62,818 bases of DNA from contig JAGAQU010000055.1 of NCBI GenBank assembly GCA_017622575.1, positions 1 to 62,818 on the forward strand, given 5' to 3'. The first letter of the stretch is position 1. Each line of letters opens with the position of its first letter. This document shows positions 1 to 8,592 of this stretch, piece by piece. Position numbers and translations under genes: made by a program. Source of the stretch: Lachnospiraceae bacterium (GTDB taxonomy: Bacteria > Bacillota > Clostridia > Lachnospirales > Lachnospiraceae). Below the pieces are notes generated by a model, which was not told where the DNA came from, ran no database searches, and worked only from the letters and a program-made list of their open reading frames with translations.

Positions 1-282
1 ATATCCGAACAGTGCCATGATACTGACAAGAAGAGAGGTGTAACATTTCATGCCGATCATGGTTGTGCCAAAGGGGAGCTTTGTCAGAAGAAAGCCTGCC
101 ACATTGGAAAGGAAGGTGGCCATCACCCACACGCCCTCCGTCCCGGCAAAAAACCGATAGTTTCCGAGGCTGTACGGAGTATCCGTAAGATCTACTCCCT
201 GCCCGATCTTCAGAAGCGGAAACAGCAGTAAAACAAGAGGAAATACGAATTCTGCAGCCCTTTGCAGGCGGCTTTCTGTCAT
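1..282 (-). CDS. Integral membrane protein, N-terminal part only
   Basis: Open frame running off the left edge of the window, so only the first 94 residues are visible. The chosen ATG at 282 has an AGAGAGA ribosome binding site about 8 nt upstream; an ATG at 300 is also in frame but lies inside the preceding gene. The visible part has a hydrophobic first segment (about residues 10-25), a soluble loop containing D-T-P-Y-S-L-x-N-Y, and further hydrophobic segments. It overlaps the stop codon region of the acyltransferase gene, so it is probably the next gene of the same glycan operon. A polymerase or glycosyltransferase-like multispan protein would fit, but the family is not recognised. Confidence 0.6.
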   Translation of the reverse strand, partial: MTESRLQRAAEFVFPLVLLLFPLLKIGQGVDLTDTPYSLGNYRFFAGTEGVWVMATFLSNVAGFLLTKLPFGTTMIGMKCYTSLLVSIMALFGY

Positions 283-286
283 GTTA

Positions 287-1375
287 TTATCTCTCTGCAT
301 AAGCTCTCCTTCCTGTTTTAATCACAAATGTAAACAAAAGGTTCCTGATCCATTCTATGAACATTCCAGCCAGAAACAGTACCGCAATGCTGAAAAGAAG
401 TTCCAAAAGAAACCATGCCATGCCTTCCTTTCCGGCAGGGTTAAGTATGCTTCGAAGGAAAGGATACCAGGTATGCCTTATGTCCGGATGCTCATGAAAC
501 AAATAAATGCCAAAGCTGTACTTTCCCGCTCTTCGGATCAGCTCTGCCATTTTCCCTTCCCTGATATCGATTTTTGTAAACCCGTAAAAAAGTCCGATCG
601 CCCCTGTCAGGCATAAGACAAAATTATAGTGAAACGGTACCGTAAAGTAATAAGCGGCACCGGGAACATACCGTAAGCCATACCATAAACCAACCGTTAT
701 CAGGAAGAGCAAAAGACTGCTCCCCACATAAACGCTCCATGCTCTCTTCTCCAGGATTCCGCCACCGTACTTTTTCAGATAAGCACCGATCAGATAAACG
801 CAGAGAAACCAGACAGGATCATAGCCGTACTTGTCTAACGGAAGTGCCACCGGACAGATGCTTTTGACAAGACAGAGAAAAATCAGTAACCCTGCAAGGA
901 TCATCTGAAGCTGCTTCTTTTCCAGTCTTTTTACCGCCTCATTTAGTAACGGCATGAAAAGCATCAGGAAAAAGTAGGAGGATGCAAACCAGTAGGTATC
1001 GGATTCAATGGGCAGAAGATACTGCACCATGCCGTAGATTCCCTGCTCCTTTGCAAGCGTTGGCACCGAAAAGCAGGTGAGCACAAGCGGGATCAAAAGG
1101 GCATAGAACCAGATCTGTAAAAGAAAGGTAATCACCTTGGAAAGCTTAAAATTTCCCTCGCTTCCCATGTATCCGCTGATCAGCACATAGGCATTCACCG
1201 CCACAATGCAGAAGGCCTCAAGAAAAGTGCCGAGAAACTGCGAAGCGGGCGCTCCAAAAAGGGCTGACGCATCAAGGAGGCTGCCCGATTCCCGCATAAA
1301 GTGCAGGGTGATCACCATGACCATGGCAAGAACTCTCAATAATTCAATATTTGCAAGTCTCTTTCTTCCTGTCAC
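287..1375 (-). CDS. Acyltransferase family 3 (OafA/YrhL-like) membrane protein
   Basis: A 362-residue protein with about ten predicted membrane segments. The first helix begins N-I-E-L-L-R and ends T-L-H, placing Arg14 and His25 where the acyltransferase-3 family keeps its conserved Arg and His. Near the C-terminus there is the typical S-F-G-I-Y-L-F-H motif. Known members move acetyl or other acyl groups across the membrane onto glycans or lipids. It lies 15 nt downstream of the ABC exporter gene and overlaps the next membrane protein, which suggests O-acylation of the glycan made by this locus. The acyl group and acceptor cannot be read from sequence. Confidence 0.88.
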   Translation of the reverse strand: MTGRKRLANIELLRVLAMVMVITLHFMRESGSLLDASALFGAPASQFLGTFLEAFCIVAVNAYVLISGYMGSEGNFKLSKVITFLLQIWFYALLIPLVLTCFSVPTLAKEQGIYGMVQYLLPIESDTYWFASSYFFLMLFMPLLNEAVKRLEKKQLQMILAGLLIFLCLVKSICPVALPLDKYGYDPVWFLCVYLIGAYLKKYGGGILEKRAWSVYVGSSLLLFLITVGLWYGLRYVPGAAYYFTVPFHYNFVLCLTGAIGLFYGFTKIDIREGKMAELIRRAGKYSFGIYLFHEHPDIRHTWYPFLRSILNPAGKEGMAWFLLELLFSIAVLFLAGMFIEWIRNLLFTFVIKTGRRAYAER

Positions 1376-1390
1376 CGGATGCTCCTTTCC

Positions 1391-3148
1391 TTAGCGCTCT
1401 CTGTCCACCTTACCGTTCTCCACACGGTAAACCATATCGCATTTTTCAATGGTCTGTAATCTGTGGGCAATGATGATCAATGTCTTTCTTCCGTGGAGTC
1501 TGTTGATGGAATCCATAATCGCTGCTTCCGTCTCGTTGTCAAGGGCGGAGGTTGCCTCGTCAAGCACCAGCACCTCCGGATCCTCAAACAGTGCTCTGGC
1601 AATACCGATACGCTGGCGCTGTCCGCCGGATAACCGGATGCCGCGCTCGCCGATTCCGGTATCAAGACCTTCCGGAAGTCCTCTCACAAATTCATCCAGC
1701 TGTGCTTCCTTTAGCGCACGCCATACCTTTTCATCATCGATATCCTCGTCTGCGAAGCCAAAGGCTACGTTTTTACGAATAGTGGAATCGATCATAAAAA
1801 TAGTCTGTGGAATGTAACCGATGTTTTTCAGCCAGGACTGATAATGATCTCTGACCTCCACACCGTCTGCCAGAATCTCACCGCTTAGCAGCTGTAAAAG
1901 GCCCAGCAGGATATCCACAACGGTGGTCTTGCCGGCACCCGAGGTTCCCACAATTCCCACACTCTTTCCGATGGGGATCTCCATATCGGCGTGATCAAAA
2001 ATAAGTACATCCGTGTTGGGGTATTTATATACAATATCTTTCAGTTCAATCTTTTCTCTGATCTCAAGCTTTTCCACTTCCACTTTCTTCTGGTAGGAAG
2101 CCTCATCATAGTCGATGTTCTCATCCCGGATCTCCTCCTGCAGATTGTCGGAAACTCCCATAAAGAAGGGCTCAAAATAGGAGATGGAGGTCAGATGATT
2201 GTTGATCCTGTTGGCACAGGGAATGAGACGCATGGCAGCTACCGCCAGAAGACCGATCTGGGGCATGATTTCCTCCACATTTGCCCCCTGCAAAAGGCTC
2301 ATCATCACATAAAGGATCATCCCCGCAATGGCAACCGTTTCAATCAAAAGTCTGGGGGTTGCGTTGTAGAGATTATATCTCTGCACCGCATTCACATAAC
2401 CCACACCGCATTTGGCATATTCATTGATAAAGTAATTTTCCTTGTTTGCGATCTTGATCTCCTTGATTCCCATCACGGACTGGTCGATCCATTTATACAG
2501 TCCGCTGTAGTAATCCTGATTTTCCTCTCCGGCTTTCCGCATAATAGGCTTCAGCACACACTTGATGATCAGCAGCGCCGCAACAAGCAGCACCGCAACC
2601 GTGATGCTCATGACCACATCCGTGATCAGGCTTACCGCCACAAGGCAGACAAAGACAATTCCCTCGCTGACAAGCTGCAAAAGGGAAAGGATCAGACCGT
2701 ACATATTGTTGACGTCCGAAGTAATGCTTCTCTGAATCACGGAAGTATCCGCATTCAGGTAATATTCATAAGGGCGCTCCATGAAGTTGATCATCATTCT
2801 TCTGGAGGTGGCAAACTGGTTGGTATAAACGAATTTGAGCTGCACCTTCTGCTGAAAGAACAAAAAGATATTCTTGACCGCAAAAATCACGATCAGTCCC
2901 GTCATCACGAGGATCATCAGCGTTCTGGTGTCATCATAGCCGATTTGGAAGATATCGCAGATCACCTGCAGATATCTGTGGCTTTGTACTGCATTTTTCT
3001 CAAGGACTACGTTCATCACAGGAAGGATCATGGAAACACCGAGCGTTTCCAGCACTGCCCCGATGAGCATCAAAAAGACAAGCAGGATCATTTTCTGCTT
3101 CTGTCTTCTGTCCAGCAATATCATCAATTTTCTAAAGATCTTCTTCAT
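1391..3148 (-). CDS. ABC transporter, fused permease and ATPase (glycolipid flippase-like)
   Basis: A 585-residue half-transporter of the MsbA/PglK exporter type. Residues about 15-320 form a six-helix permease. Residues from about 365 form the nucleotide-binding domain, with Walker A G-T-S-G-A-G-K-T, signature L-S-G-G-Q-R-Q-R, Walker B V-L-V-L-D-E-A-T and an H-loop I-I-A-H-R. Such proteins act as homodimers at the membrane and flip lipid-linked sugars or export lipids. Its position between an acyltransferase and a polysialyltransferase-like gene suggests export of a surface glycan intermediate; the substrate is inferred from context. A promoter-like sequence lies just upstream (3185-3213), so it can be transcribed separately from the gene before it. 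Confidence 0.9.
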   Translation of the reverse strand: MKKIFRKLMILLDRRQKQKMILLVFLMLIGAVLETLGVSMILPVMNVVLEKNAVQSHRYLQVICDIFQIGYDDTRTLMILVMTGLIVIFAVKNIFLFFQQKVQLKFVYTNQFATSRRMMINFMERPYEYYLNADTSVIQRSITSDVNNMYGLILSLLQLVSEGIVFVCLVAVSLITDVVMSITVAVLLVAALLIIKCVLKPIMRKAGEENQDYYSGLYKWIDQSVMGIKEIKIANKENYFINEYAKCGVGYVNAVQRYNLYNATPRLLIETVAIAGMILYVMMSLLQGANVEEIMPQIGLLAVAAMRLIPCANRINNHLTSISYFEPFFMGVSDNLQEEIRDENIDYDEASYQKKVEVEKLEIREKIELKDIVYKYPNTDVLIFDHADMEIPIGKSVGIVGTSGAGKTTVVDILLGLLQLLSGEILADGVEVRDHYQSWLKNIGYIPQTIFMIDSTIRKNVAFGFADEDIDDEKVWRALKEAQLDEFVRGLPEGLDTGIGERGIRLSGGQRQRIGIARALFEDPEVLVLDEATSALDNETEAAIMDSINRLHGRKTLIIIAHRLQTIEKCDMVYRVENGKVDRER

Positions 3149-3184
3149 AGTATCCTTTTATCCTTGCACAAAATATATCATTAT

Positions 3185-3213
3185 ATTTTATCATAGTTGT
3201 ATTGATAAATCAA
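3185..3213 (-). promoter_or_regulatory. Predicted sigma-A promoter for the ABC exporter
   Basis: On the minus strand a -35 TTGATT (3208-3213) and a -10 TAAAAT (3185-3190) are separated by 17 nt, with an alternative TATAAT five bases further on. It lies about 40 nt before the exporter start codon in an AT-rich gap. Prediction from consensus only. Confidence 0.5.
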
Positions 3214-3245
3214 TTTGCGAATGGCGGGACCGGAATGTCAAACCG

Positions 3246-4337
3246 TCAGTAAATCTGCTCGTTCTGTCTGTGAATCTCAGGTGCCTCGTACTTGTCCATG
3301 AAATCTTCCCCAAGGAACACCTTCTCCTTTGCAAAACGGATGGCGTCCGGCACCGTGAACACGGAGACAATCCTGTCGAAGCAAAGTCCCTCCACATAAT
3401 TTAAGATCTCCATGGGGAACTTACTGTCGAGCACGATATGCTCCGGGAACAGTTTCTTATAATCAAGTACATCTCTCGGATGAGGTTTCAGCAACACCAG
3501 GGCTTTTTCCCCGTCCACCCATTGATATTCTTCCATAATGTCTGTGAAAATTCTCTTTCGGGTCTTAAGATCGCAGAGAGGCTCCGTCAGCACAAGGACC
3601 CTGTGTCCGCCGCCTTCCCCCTCATGAAGTCGCTCTTCCAGTTCTTCTCTGTTTTCGATAAAAATTTCCGTCAGTATTCCTTTTGCCTCCTCAGACAGCT
3701 GCTCCGTCAGCCGGGCACGTGGCTTTTCGATATATTTGGGGCAGGGATACTGCAGCACGGAGATATCGTTTACTTCCATATCGATACAATATTTGGAATA
3801 CCCGTTCTGGATAAAGATCAGATTGTGGGCAGCCATCCACGCCTTCAGTCCAAAGTGCCCACGGTTGTCAAAACGTGCCGTATCATAGTACCTGATACAG
3901 TCAAGGCCGTCCTCAAGGGCATGATAGTAAATCCTGTGTGTGCTTAAGTAATACCCGATCGGGTCAGAGTCACAGAACACGTAAATGTCCTCATACTTCC
4001 TAAGGTCCACCGGAATGTAAGGCGCAAGGAGCTTACCGAAGCGTCTGGTAAAACGGATCCTCTGGATCATGTTTGCCACAAGATTTCCTCTGTCCTTGTG
4101 GAGCTCTGAAAGCTCCGGGAAAAAGCTTTCCTCCTTTTCGTCAAAGGGGATCACTTCCCTGAAAAGTCCCGATTTTTCTGCCCGTTCCTTCAGATTTCCG
4201 AAATCATTGGACATACTGCTTAACATAAGGGATGCCTGTCCCCATTTATCTTTGTCCATATTCAGTTCCTTCAGACAGGCAATATATGCATGATAAAAAG
4301 TATGACAGATATAAATACGCCCCTGCGGTTTCTTCAT
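3246..4337 (-). CDS. Polysialyltransferase / GT52-like glycosyltransferase
   Basis: A 363-residue soluble protein that starts with a short beta strand and C-H-T-F-Y-H, and has near residue 285 the sequence L-L-K-P-H-P-R-D followed by a switch to a second Rossmann-like half. The K-P-H-P-R motif, length and layout resemble the alpha-2,8-polysialyltransferase and GT52 sialyltransferase families, which use CMP-activated nonulosonic acids. It is divergent from pseF and shares the intergenic region with it. I infer that it transfers CMP-pseudaminic acid, or a derivative, onto a surface glycan. The family assignment rests on motif recognition and gene context. Confidence 0.7.
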   Translation of the reverse strand: MKKPQGRIYICHTFYHAYIACLKELNMDKDKWGQASLMLSSMSNDFGNLKERAEKSGLFREVIPFDEKEESFFPELSELHKDRGNLVANMIQRIRFTRRFGKLLAPYIPVDLRKYEDIYVFCDSDPIGYYLSTHRIYYHALEDGLDCIRYYDTARFDNRGHFGLKAWMAAHNLIFIQNGYSKYCIDMEVNDISVLQYPCPKYIEKPRARLTEQLSEEAKGILTEIFIENREELEERLHEGEGGGHRVLVLTEPLCDLKTRKRIFTDIMEEYQWVDGEKALVLLKPHPRDVLDYKKLFPEHIVLDSKFPMEILNYVEGLCFDRIVSVFTVPDAIRFAKEKVFLGEDFMDKYEAPEIHRQNEQIY

Positions 4338-4435
4338 AATGCTGTTTCCCCGTTTTCTTTGTTTCCTTCAGATGATGCAAATCAGTTCTGCAAGCAGCCT
4401 GATCCGCATGCGCTCATTGTAGCATAGAAATTTAT

Positions 4436-4463
4436 TTGATTGCAACGAATTATAGTGTATAAT
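4436..4463 (+). promoter_or_regulatory. Predicted promoter of the pse operon
   Basis: TTGATT (4436-4441) and TATAAT (4458-4463) are spaced by 16 nt, 35 nt upstream of the pseF start. A good AAGGAG ribosome binding site follows. The 160-nt gap separates two divergent transcripts, so the glycosyltransferase promoter must also lie here. Confidence 0.6.
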
Positions 4464-4497
4464 TGGTGATATTAAGAGATTTTTAAGGAGTGTTATC

Positions 4498-5214
4498 ATG
4501 AACGGGAAAAAACTTGCAATCATCACTGCCAGAGGCGGCAGCAAACGGATTCCCCGAAAAAACATAAAGGATTTCTGCGGAAAGCCAATCCTTTGCTACT
4601 CCATCGAAGCTGCTTTTGCATCAGGTGCCTTCGACGAGGTCATGGTTTCCACGGACGATGCGGAGATTGCCGAAATTGCGCGGAGCACCGGCGCAAGCGT
4701 TCCTTTTTTCCGGTCAGCGGAAATGTCGGGAGACTATGCTTCCACCGACGATGTGATCATGGAGGTGCTGAAGGAATATGAAAAAAGCGGACTCTTTTTT
4801 GAAGCCTTTTGCTGCATTTATCCCACCGCTCCTTTTCTTACCGGAAAACGCTTAAAGGATGCCATGGAGCTTTTGGAGACTTCGGATTCGGTGATGCCGG
4901 TGGTGCCCTTTTCCTATCCGCCCCAGCGGGGCTTAATCGTCAATGATAAGGGTTTTGTGGAGCGTCAGTTTCCGGAATATGCCACCGCCAGAAGCCAGGA
5001 TCTTCCAAAGATCTACCATGACTGTGGCCAGTTCTACGCCTGCCGCACCGCTCCCTTCATGGAAGCCGGTACCACGGATGTGGAAAAGCTGGTTCCCCTG
5101 GTGCTCTCAGAGATGGAAGTACAGGACATTGACACCCCGGATGACTGGGAAATCGCTGAGATTAAATATAAGAGACTAAATCATGGAAAGGCCGAGTCAA
5201 ACTATGAATCATAA
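4498..5214 (+). CDS. pseF: Pseudaminic acid cytidylyltransferase
   Basis: A 238-residue protein that should activate pseudaminic acid with CTP to give CMP-pseudaminic acid in the cytoplasm. The N-terminus has the nucleotide-binding A-R-G-G-S-K-R-I-P-R-K-N-I of CMP-nonulosonate synthetases. Later A-R-S-Q-D-L-P-K-I-Y-H-D-C-G and V-Q-D-I-D-T-P-D-D match the PseF branch (Campylobacter PseF has T-R-T-Q-D-L and Y-H-D-A-G at the same place) better than NeuA. A strong AAGGAG site precedes the ATG. It is first of four overlapping genes. A NeuA or LegF role is less likely because the next synthase is PseI-like. Confidence 0.88.
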   Translation: MNGKKLAIITARGGSKRIPRKNIKDFCGKPILCYSIEAAFASGAFDEVMVSTDDAEIAEIARSTGASVPFFRSAEMSGDYASTDDVIMEVLKEYEKSGLFFEAFCCIYPTAPFLTGKRLKDAMELLETSDSVMPVVPFSYPPQRGLIVNDKGFVERQFPEYATARSQDLPKIYHDCGQFYACRTAPFMEAGTTDVEKLVPLVLSEMEVQDIDTPDDWEIAEIKYKRLNHGKAESNYES

Positions 5215-6421
5215 AACGACAACAGACACTCCTTTTTACAGAATCAAAGAGAAGGATTTATTATACGATATCAATCTGCTGAAAGGCGCCCTTTCAGAGA
5301 ACTGGGGCGAGAATTTCGTCATGGGCTATTCCGTCAAGACAAACTCCCTCCCCTGGCTTTTACATTATTTAAAGGGAAAGGGCTTTTATGCGGAGGTGGT
5401 TTCCGCCACGGAATTCGATCTTGTTCACCGCCTTGGCTTTTCTGCCGGCAGCATCATCTATAACGGTCCCATCAAGGATAAAAAAGTGTTCGAAGCGGTC
5501 CTGATCGCAGGCGGCTATGTGAATCTTGATTCCAATGACGAGCTCTCCTGGATGGAAGAGCTGAGCAGTCTGTATCCTGACAGGAGCTTTCGCGTTGGGC
5601 TTCGGGTAAATTGCGACATTGCTGTCATGTGCCCTGATGAGGAGCTTGTGGAAGAGGAAGGCGGGCGCTTCGGCTACTGCTACGAAAACGGTGTTCTGAA
5701 GGCTGCCATCGACAGATTAAGCGCTCTTCCCAATGTAAAGGTAGGCGGTCTTCATCTTCATTCCTCCACCCAGTCCCGCACGGTACATGTTTACGGCGCC
5801 CTTGCAGGAATGGCGGTCAAAATTGCAAAGGAATATGCGCTTTCCCTTGACTATATCGATATGGGCGGCGGCTATTTTGGCGGAAGGGATGACAAACCGG
5901 ACTACCGCGATTATTTTAAGGAAATCTGCCGGGTGCTCTCCGGTTATTTTGATAAAGAAAAGACAACACTGATTGCAGAACCCGGTGTCTCTTTAATATC
6001 AAGAGCCACCACCTTTGAGACGGAAGTGCTTGATGTGAAGGATATCAGAGGGCGAAAATTCATTGTCACAAACGGAAGCAGGGTCAATTTAAATCCCCTG
6101 GTCACCAGACACGTTTATCCTCATCACATCGAATATGTAAGTGACAAGAGTGTCAGAAATATAGAGAAAACGCAGTGGATCTGCGGCGCCACCTGCATGG
6201 AGTATGACAGGCTGTTTGAGATCACAGATGATACCGCTCTCATTCCCGGAGATAAGATCATCTATGACACTGCCGGAGGCTACACCATGTGTCTGAATCC
6301 CCTGTTCATTCATTATTTCCCCGCAGTCATTGTGGAAAAGACGGACGGAACCCTGTTTGTGGCAAGGGAGCCTTGGGGGAATGAAGAATATTTGCAGAAG
6401 AATCACTGGGAGGAACTTTGA
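5183..6421 (+). CDS. PLP-dependent decarboxylase, DAP/ornithine decarboxylase-like (fold type III)
   Basis: A 412-residue protein with the alanine racemase-like barrel followed by the decarboxylase beta domain. The PLP lysine is in Y-S-V-K-T-N (Lys52). Further motifs are H-L-H-S-S-T-Q, the glycine loop D-M-G-G-G-Y, E-P-G-V-S-L, C-G-A-T-C-M-E-Y-D with the catalytic Cys338, and A-G-G-Y-T-M near the end. Known relatives decarboxylate diaminopimelate, ornithine, arginine or carboxynorspermidine. It overlaps pseF by 32 nt (8 to 11 nt if the ATG at 5204 is used) and pseI by one base, so it is translated with the pseudaminic acid enzymes. No standard step of that pathway needs this enzyme. It might make an amine or amino acid that decorates the glycan. 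Confidence 0.85.
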   Translation: MERPSQTMNHKTTTDTPFYRIKEKDLLYDINLLKGALSENWGENFVMGYSVKTNSLPWLLHYLKGKGFYAEVVSATEFDLVHRLGFSAGSIIYNGPIKDKKVFEAVLIAGGYVNLDSNDELSWMEELSSLYPDRSFRVGLRVNCDIAVMCPDEELVEEEGGRFGYCYENGVLKAAIDRLSALPNVKVGGLHLHSSTQSRTVHVYGALAGMAVKIAKEYALSLDYIDMGGGYFGGRDDKPDYRDYFKEICRVLSGYFDKEKTTLIAEPGVSLISRATTFETEVLDVKDIRGRKFIVTNGSRVNLNPLVTRHVYPHHIEYVSDKSVRNIEKTQWICGATCMEYDRLFEITDDTALIPGDKIIYDTAGGYTMCLNPLFIHYFPAVIVEKTDGTLFVAREPWGNEEYLQKNHWEEL

Positions 6422-7473
6422 TGAATAAAAGTTTTCAAATCGGCAACAAAATGATTGGTGAGGGTGCACCCGCTCTTATTGTGGCAGAGATCTCAGCCAA
6501 TCACAATCAGGATTATAACAGAGCTTTGGAGATCGTTCACGCGGCAAAGGAGGCCGGCGCCGATGCGGTAAAGCTCCAGACTTATACCGCAGATACCATC
6601 ACCATCGACTGTGATGACGAGTGTTTCCAGATCAATGAGGGAACCATCTGGGACGGCACCACCTTGTACAAGTTGTACCAGGAAGCTTATACGCCCTGGG
6701 AATGGCAACCGAAGCTGATGGAGGAAGCAAACAAGCTGGGCCTAGAATGCTTCTCCTCTCCCTTTGACTTTACCTCCGTGGATTTTCTCGAACAGATGAA
6801 GGTACCGGCTTACAAGATTGCCTCCTACGAGATCAATGACATTCCTCTGATCCGCAAGATTGCAAAGCTTCATAAACCCATGATTTTTGCCACAGGCATC
6901 GCCTATCCGGAGGATATCGAGCGGGCTCTTTCTGTTTGTAAAGAGGAAGGGAACGAGGACATTGTTCTTCTCAAATGCGTCTCCTCCTATCCCACGCCCT
7001 ACGAGGCGGTAAATTTAAGAGTCATTCCTACTCTGGCTAAGACTTATGACTGTATTGCGGGCATCTCCGACCATACCATGGGAACCATTGTCTCCGCGGG
7101 TGCGATTCCTTTAGGCGCCAAAATGGTGGAAAAGCATCTGACACTCCGCAGGGCTGACGGTGGTCCTGACAGCGCTTTCTCCATGGAGCCCGAGGAATTT
7201 AAGCAGATGGTATCCGAGATCCGCATTCTGGAAAAGGCACTCGGAAGCAGCGAATATGTTCTCACCGACACCCAGAAGCTGGAGCACGAAGGTTCCCGTT
7301 CTCTGTTTGTGGTAAAGGATATTCAAGAAGGGGAAATTCTCACTCCCGAAAATATACGCTCCATCCGACCCGGCAACGGACTTCATACCATGTATTATGA
7401 ACAGGTGCTGGGCAAAAAAGCAAAGCACTTTTTAAAGAAAGGAACGCCGCTTGCATGGGAACTGATCGATTAG
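6421..7473 (+). CDS. pseI: Pseudaminic acid synthase
   Basis: A 350-residue NeuB-family enzyme that condenses phosphoenolpyruvate with 6-deoxy-AltdiNAc to form pseudaminic acid. The TIM barrel begins I-V-A-E-I-S-A-N-H-N and contains K-L-Q-T-Y-T, S-S-P-F-D, K-I-A-S-Y-E, G-I-S-D-H-T and V-E-K-H-L-T. The C-terminal antifreeze-like SAF domain starts at about residue 285 (S-R-S-L-F-V). The stretch I-W-D-G-T-x-L-Y-x-L-Y followed by T-P-W-E-W is characteristic of PseI rather than NeuB. Start at ATG 6421 is chosen because it overlaps the upstream TGA and has GGAGGA 7 nt upstream; a TTG one codon earlier is unlikely. Confidence 0.92.
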   Translation: MNKSFQIGNKMIGEGAPALIVAEISANHNQDYNRALEIVHAAKEAGADAVKLQTYTADTITIDCDDECFQINEGTIWDGTTLYKLYQEAYTPWEWQPKLMEEANKLGLECFSSPFDFTSVDFLEQMKVPAYKIASYEINDIPLIRKIAKLHKPMIFATGIAYPEDIERALSVCKEEGNEDIVLLKCVSSYPTPYEAVNLRVIPTLAKTYDCIAGISDHTMGTIVSAGAIPLGAKMVEKHLTLRRADGGPDSAFSMEPEEFKQMVSEIRILEKALGSSEYVLTDTQKLEHEGSRSLFVVKDIQEGEILTPENIRSIRPGNGLHTMYYEQVLGKKAKHFLKKGTPLAWELID

Positions 7474-8564
7474 TTTATTTCAGAACAGACGGCAACAGCC
7501 ATATCGCAACCGGGCATCTTGTGAGATGCCTGTCTATTGCCGATGCCTGTTTTTCCCTTGGCATGAAGGTCTGCTTTCTCGTTTCCGATCAGGAAAGCAA
7601 AGCGCTTTTGCAGAGCTTTGATCCTGCCTGCAGATTCCCTGTGAGGATTCTGGAAACTGCAGTCTATGATGATCCGGAGAGGGAGCTGCCTGAGCTTCTT
7701 TCTATACTTTCCGATTCCACTTCCATTCCGGGTTTTTCGGCCGATTCCTCCGACACGAATGTCACATTGGATGATGTGATTTTTTTCCTGGATTCCTATT
7801 ATGTGACGGAGCATTATCTGTCTGCCGTAAGAACTGCCGCAAAAGTGGCCTATCTTGACGACCTGCAGCTTTTTGACTATCCTGCTGATCTTTTGATCAA
7901 TTATGATGTGATACCGGAAAGCAGGTCAGCATCCTATCAGGCTGCTTATCAGAACGCGGCACGCACTCTGCTGGGAGCTTCCTACACGCCACTCCGGGCG
8001 CAGTTTACAGATTTGCAGCCCTATTGTCGAGACCGGGTTTCCAATATCCTGGTGACAACAGGAGGAAGTGACCCTTATCATTTCTGTCTGAGACTGATTG
8101 CAGCCTTTAGGAAAAACAGTTTCTTGCATCTCTTTCAGCTTCATGTTGTGGTCGGCCGATTGAACGAAAATAAGGATAAGCTCTATAAACTCGCTGATGA
8201 GCTTCCTTTTCTTCAGCTTCATGAGAATGTGTCCGATATGGCTTCTCTTATGGCGAGCTGCGATCTTGCTGTTTCCGCCGCCGGAACCACCCTGTACGAA
8301 TTATGTGCCGCAGGAGTTCCTTCCATGAGCTTCTGTCTAGCGGACAATCAGCTGACAGCTGCAAAGACCTTTGAAGAGGCAGGGATCATACCTTGCGCCG
8401 GAGATATTCGCTACAGCTGTGATGAAGCACTTGACAGGATCATGGATTTTGTGACATATATGTCAGAAAATTTTCAGAAACGAAAGGCTGCCCATGAGAC
8501 TATGAGACGACTGGTGGATGGGAAAGGTGCCGTAAGGATAGCTGAGGCTCTGATCGAGATGTAA
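7455..8564 (+). CDS. pseG: UDP-2,4-diacetamido-2,4,6-trideoxy-beta-L-altropyranose hydrolase
   Basis: A 369-residue GT-B-fold nucleotide-sugar hydrolase that should remove UDP from the altrose intermediate before PseI acts. The N-terminus F-R-T-D-G-N-S-H-I-A-T-G-H has the family motif, with His21 in the place of the catalytic histidine. V-T-T-G-G-S-D starts the second half, and S-A-A-G-T-T-L-Y-E-L matches the UDP-binding loop. It is longer than Campylobacter PseG (about 275 residues) but has no extra C-terminal acetyltransferase domain. It overlaps pseI by 19 nt and is last in the operon. pseB, pseC and pseH, needed earlier in the pathway, must be elsewhere. Confidence 0.88.
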   Translation: MGTDRLVYFRTDGNSHIATGHLVRCLSIADACFSLGMKVCFLVSDQESKALLQSFDPACRFPVRILETAVYDDPERELPELLSILSDSTSIPGFSADSSDTNVTLDDVIFFLDSYYVTEHYLSAVRTAAKVAYLDDLQLFDYPADLLINYDVIPESRSASYQAAYQNAARTLLGASYTPLRAQFTDLQPYCRDRVSNILVTTGGSDPYHFCLRLIAAFRKNSFLHLFQLHVVVGRLNENKDKLYKLADELPFLQLHENVSDMASLMASCDLAVSAAGTTLYELCAAGVPSMSFCLADNQLTAAKTFEEAGIIPCAGDIRYSCDEALDRIMDFVTYMSENFQKRKAAHETMRRLVDGKGAVRIAEALIEM

Positions 8565-8592
8565 ATTCAACAGATTACATGTATAAAGAAAC

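Noticed and set aside
1991..3196. Long open frame (401 codons) on the plus strand, antisense to the ABC exporter
   Set aside because: It is a shadow: the protein is His/Asp/Gln-rich with no domain pattern, while the minus strand encodes a full ABC transporter with all motifs.
4498..7473. Standard sialic acid (neuA/neuB) genes
   Set aside because: The motifs around R-S-Q-D-L and Y-H-D in the transferase and I-W-D-G-T with T-P-W-E-W in the synthase, plus the pseG partner, point to pseudaminic acid.
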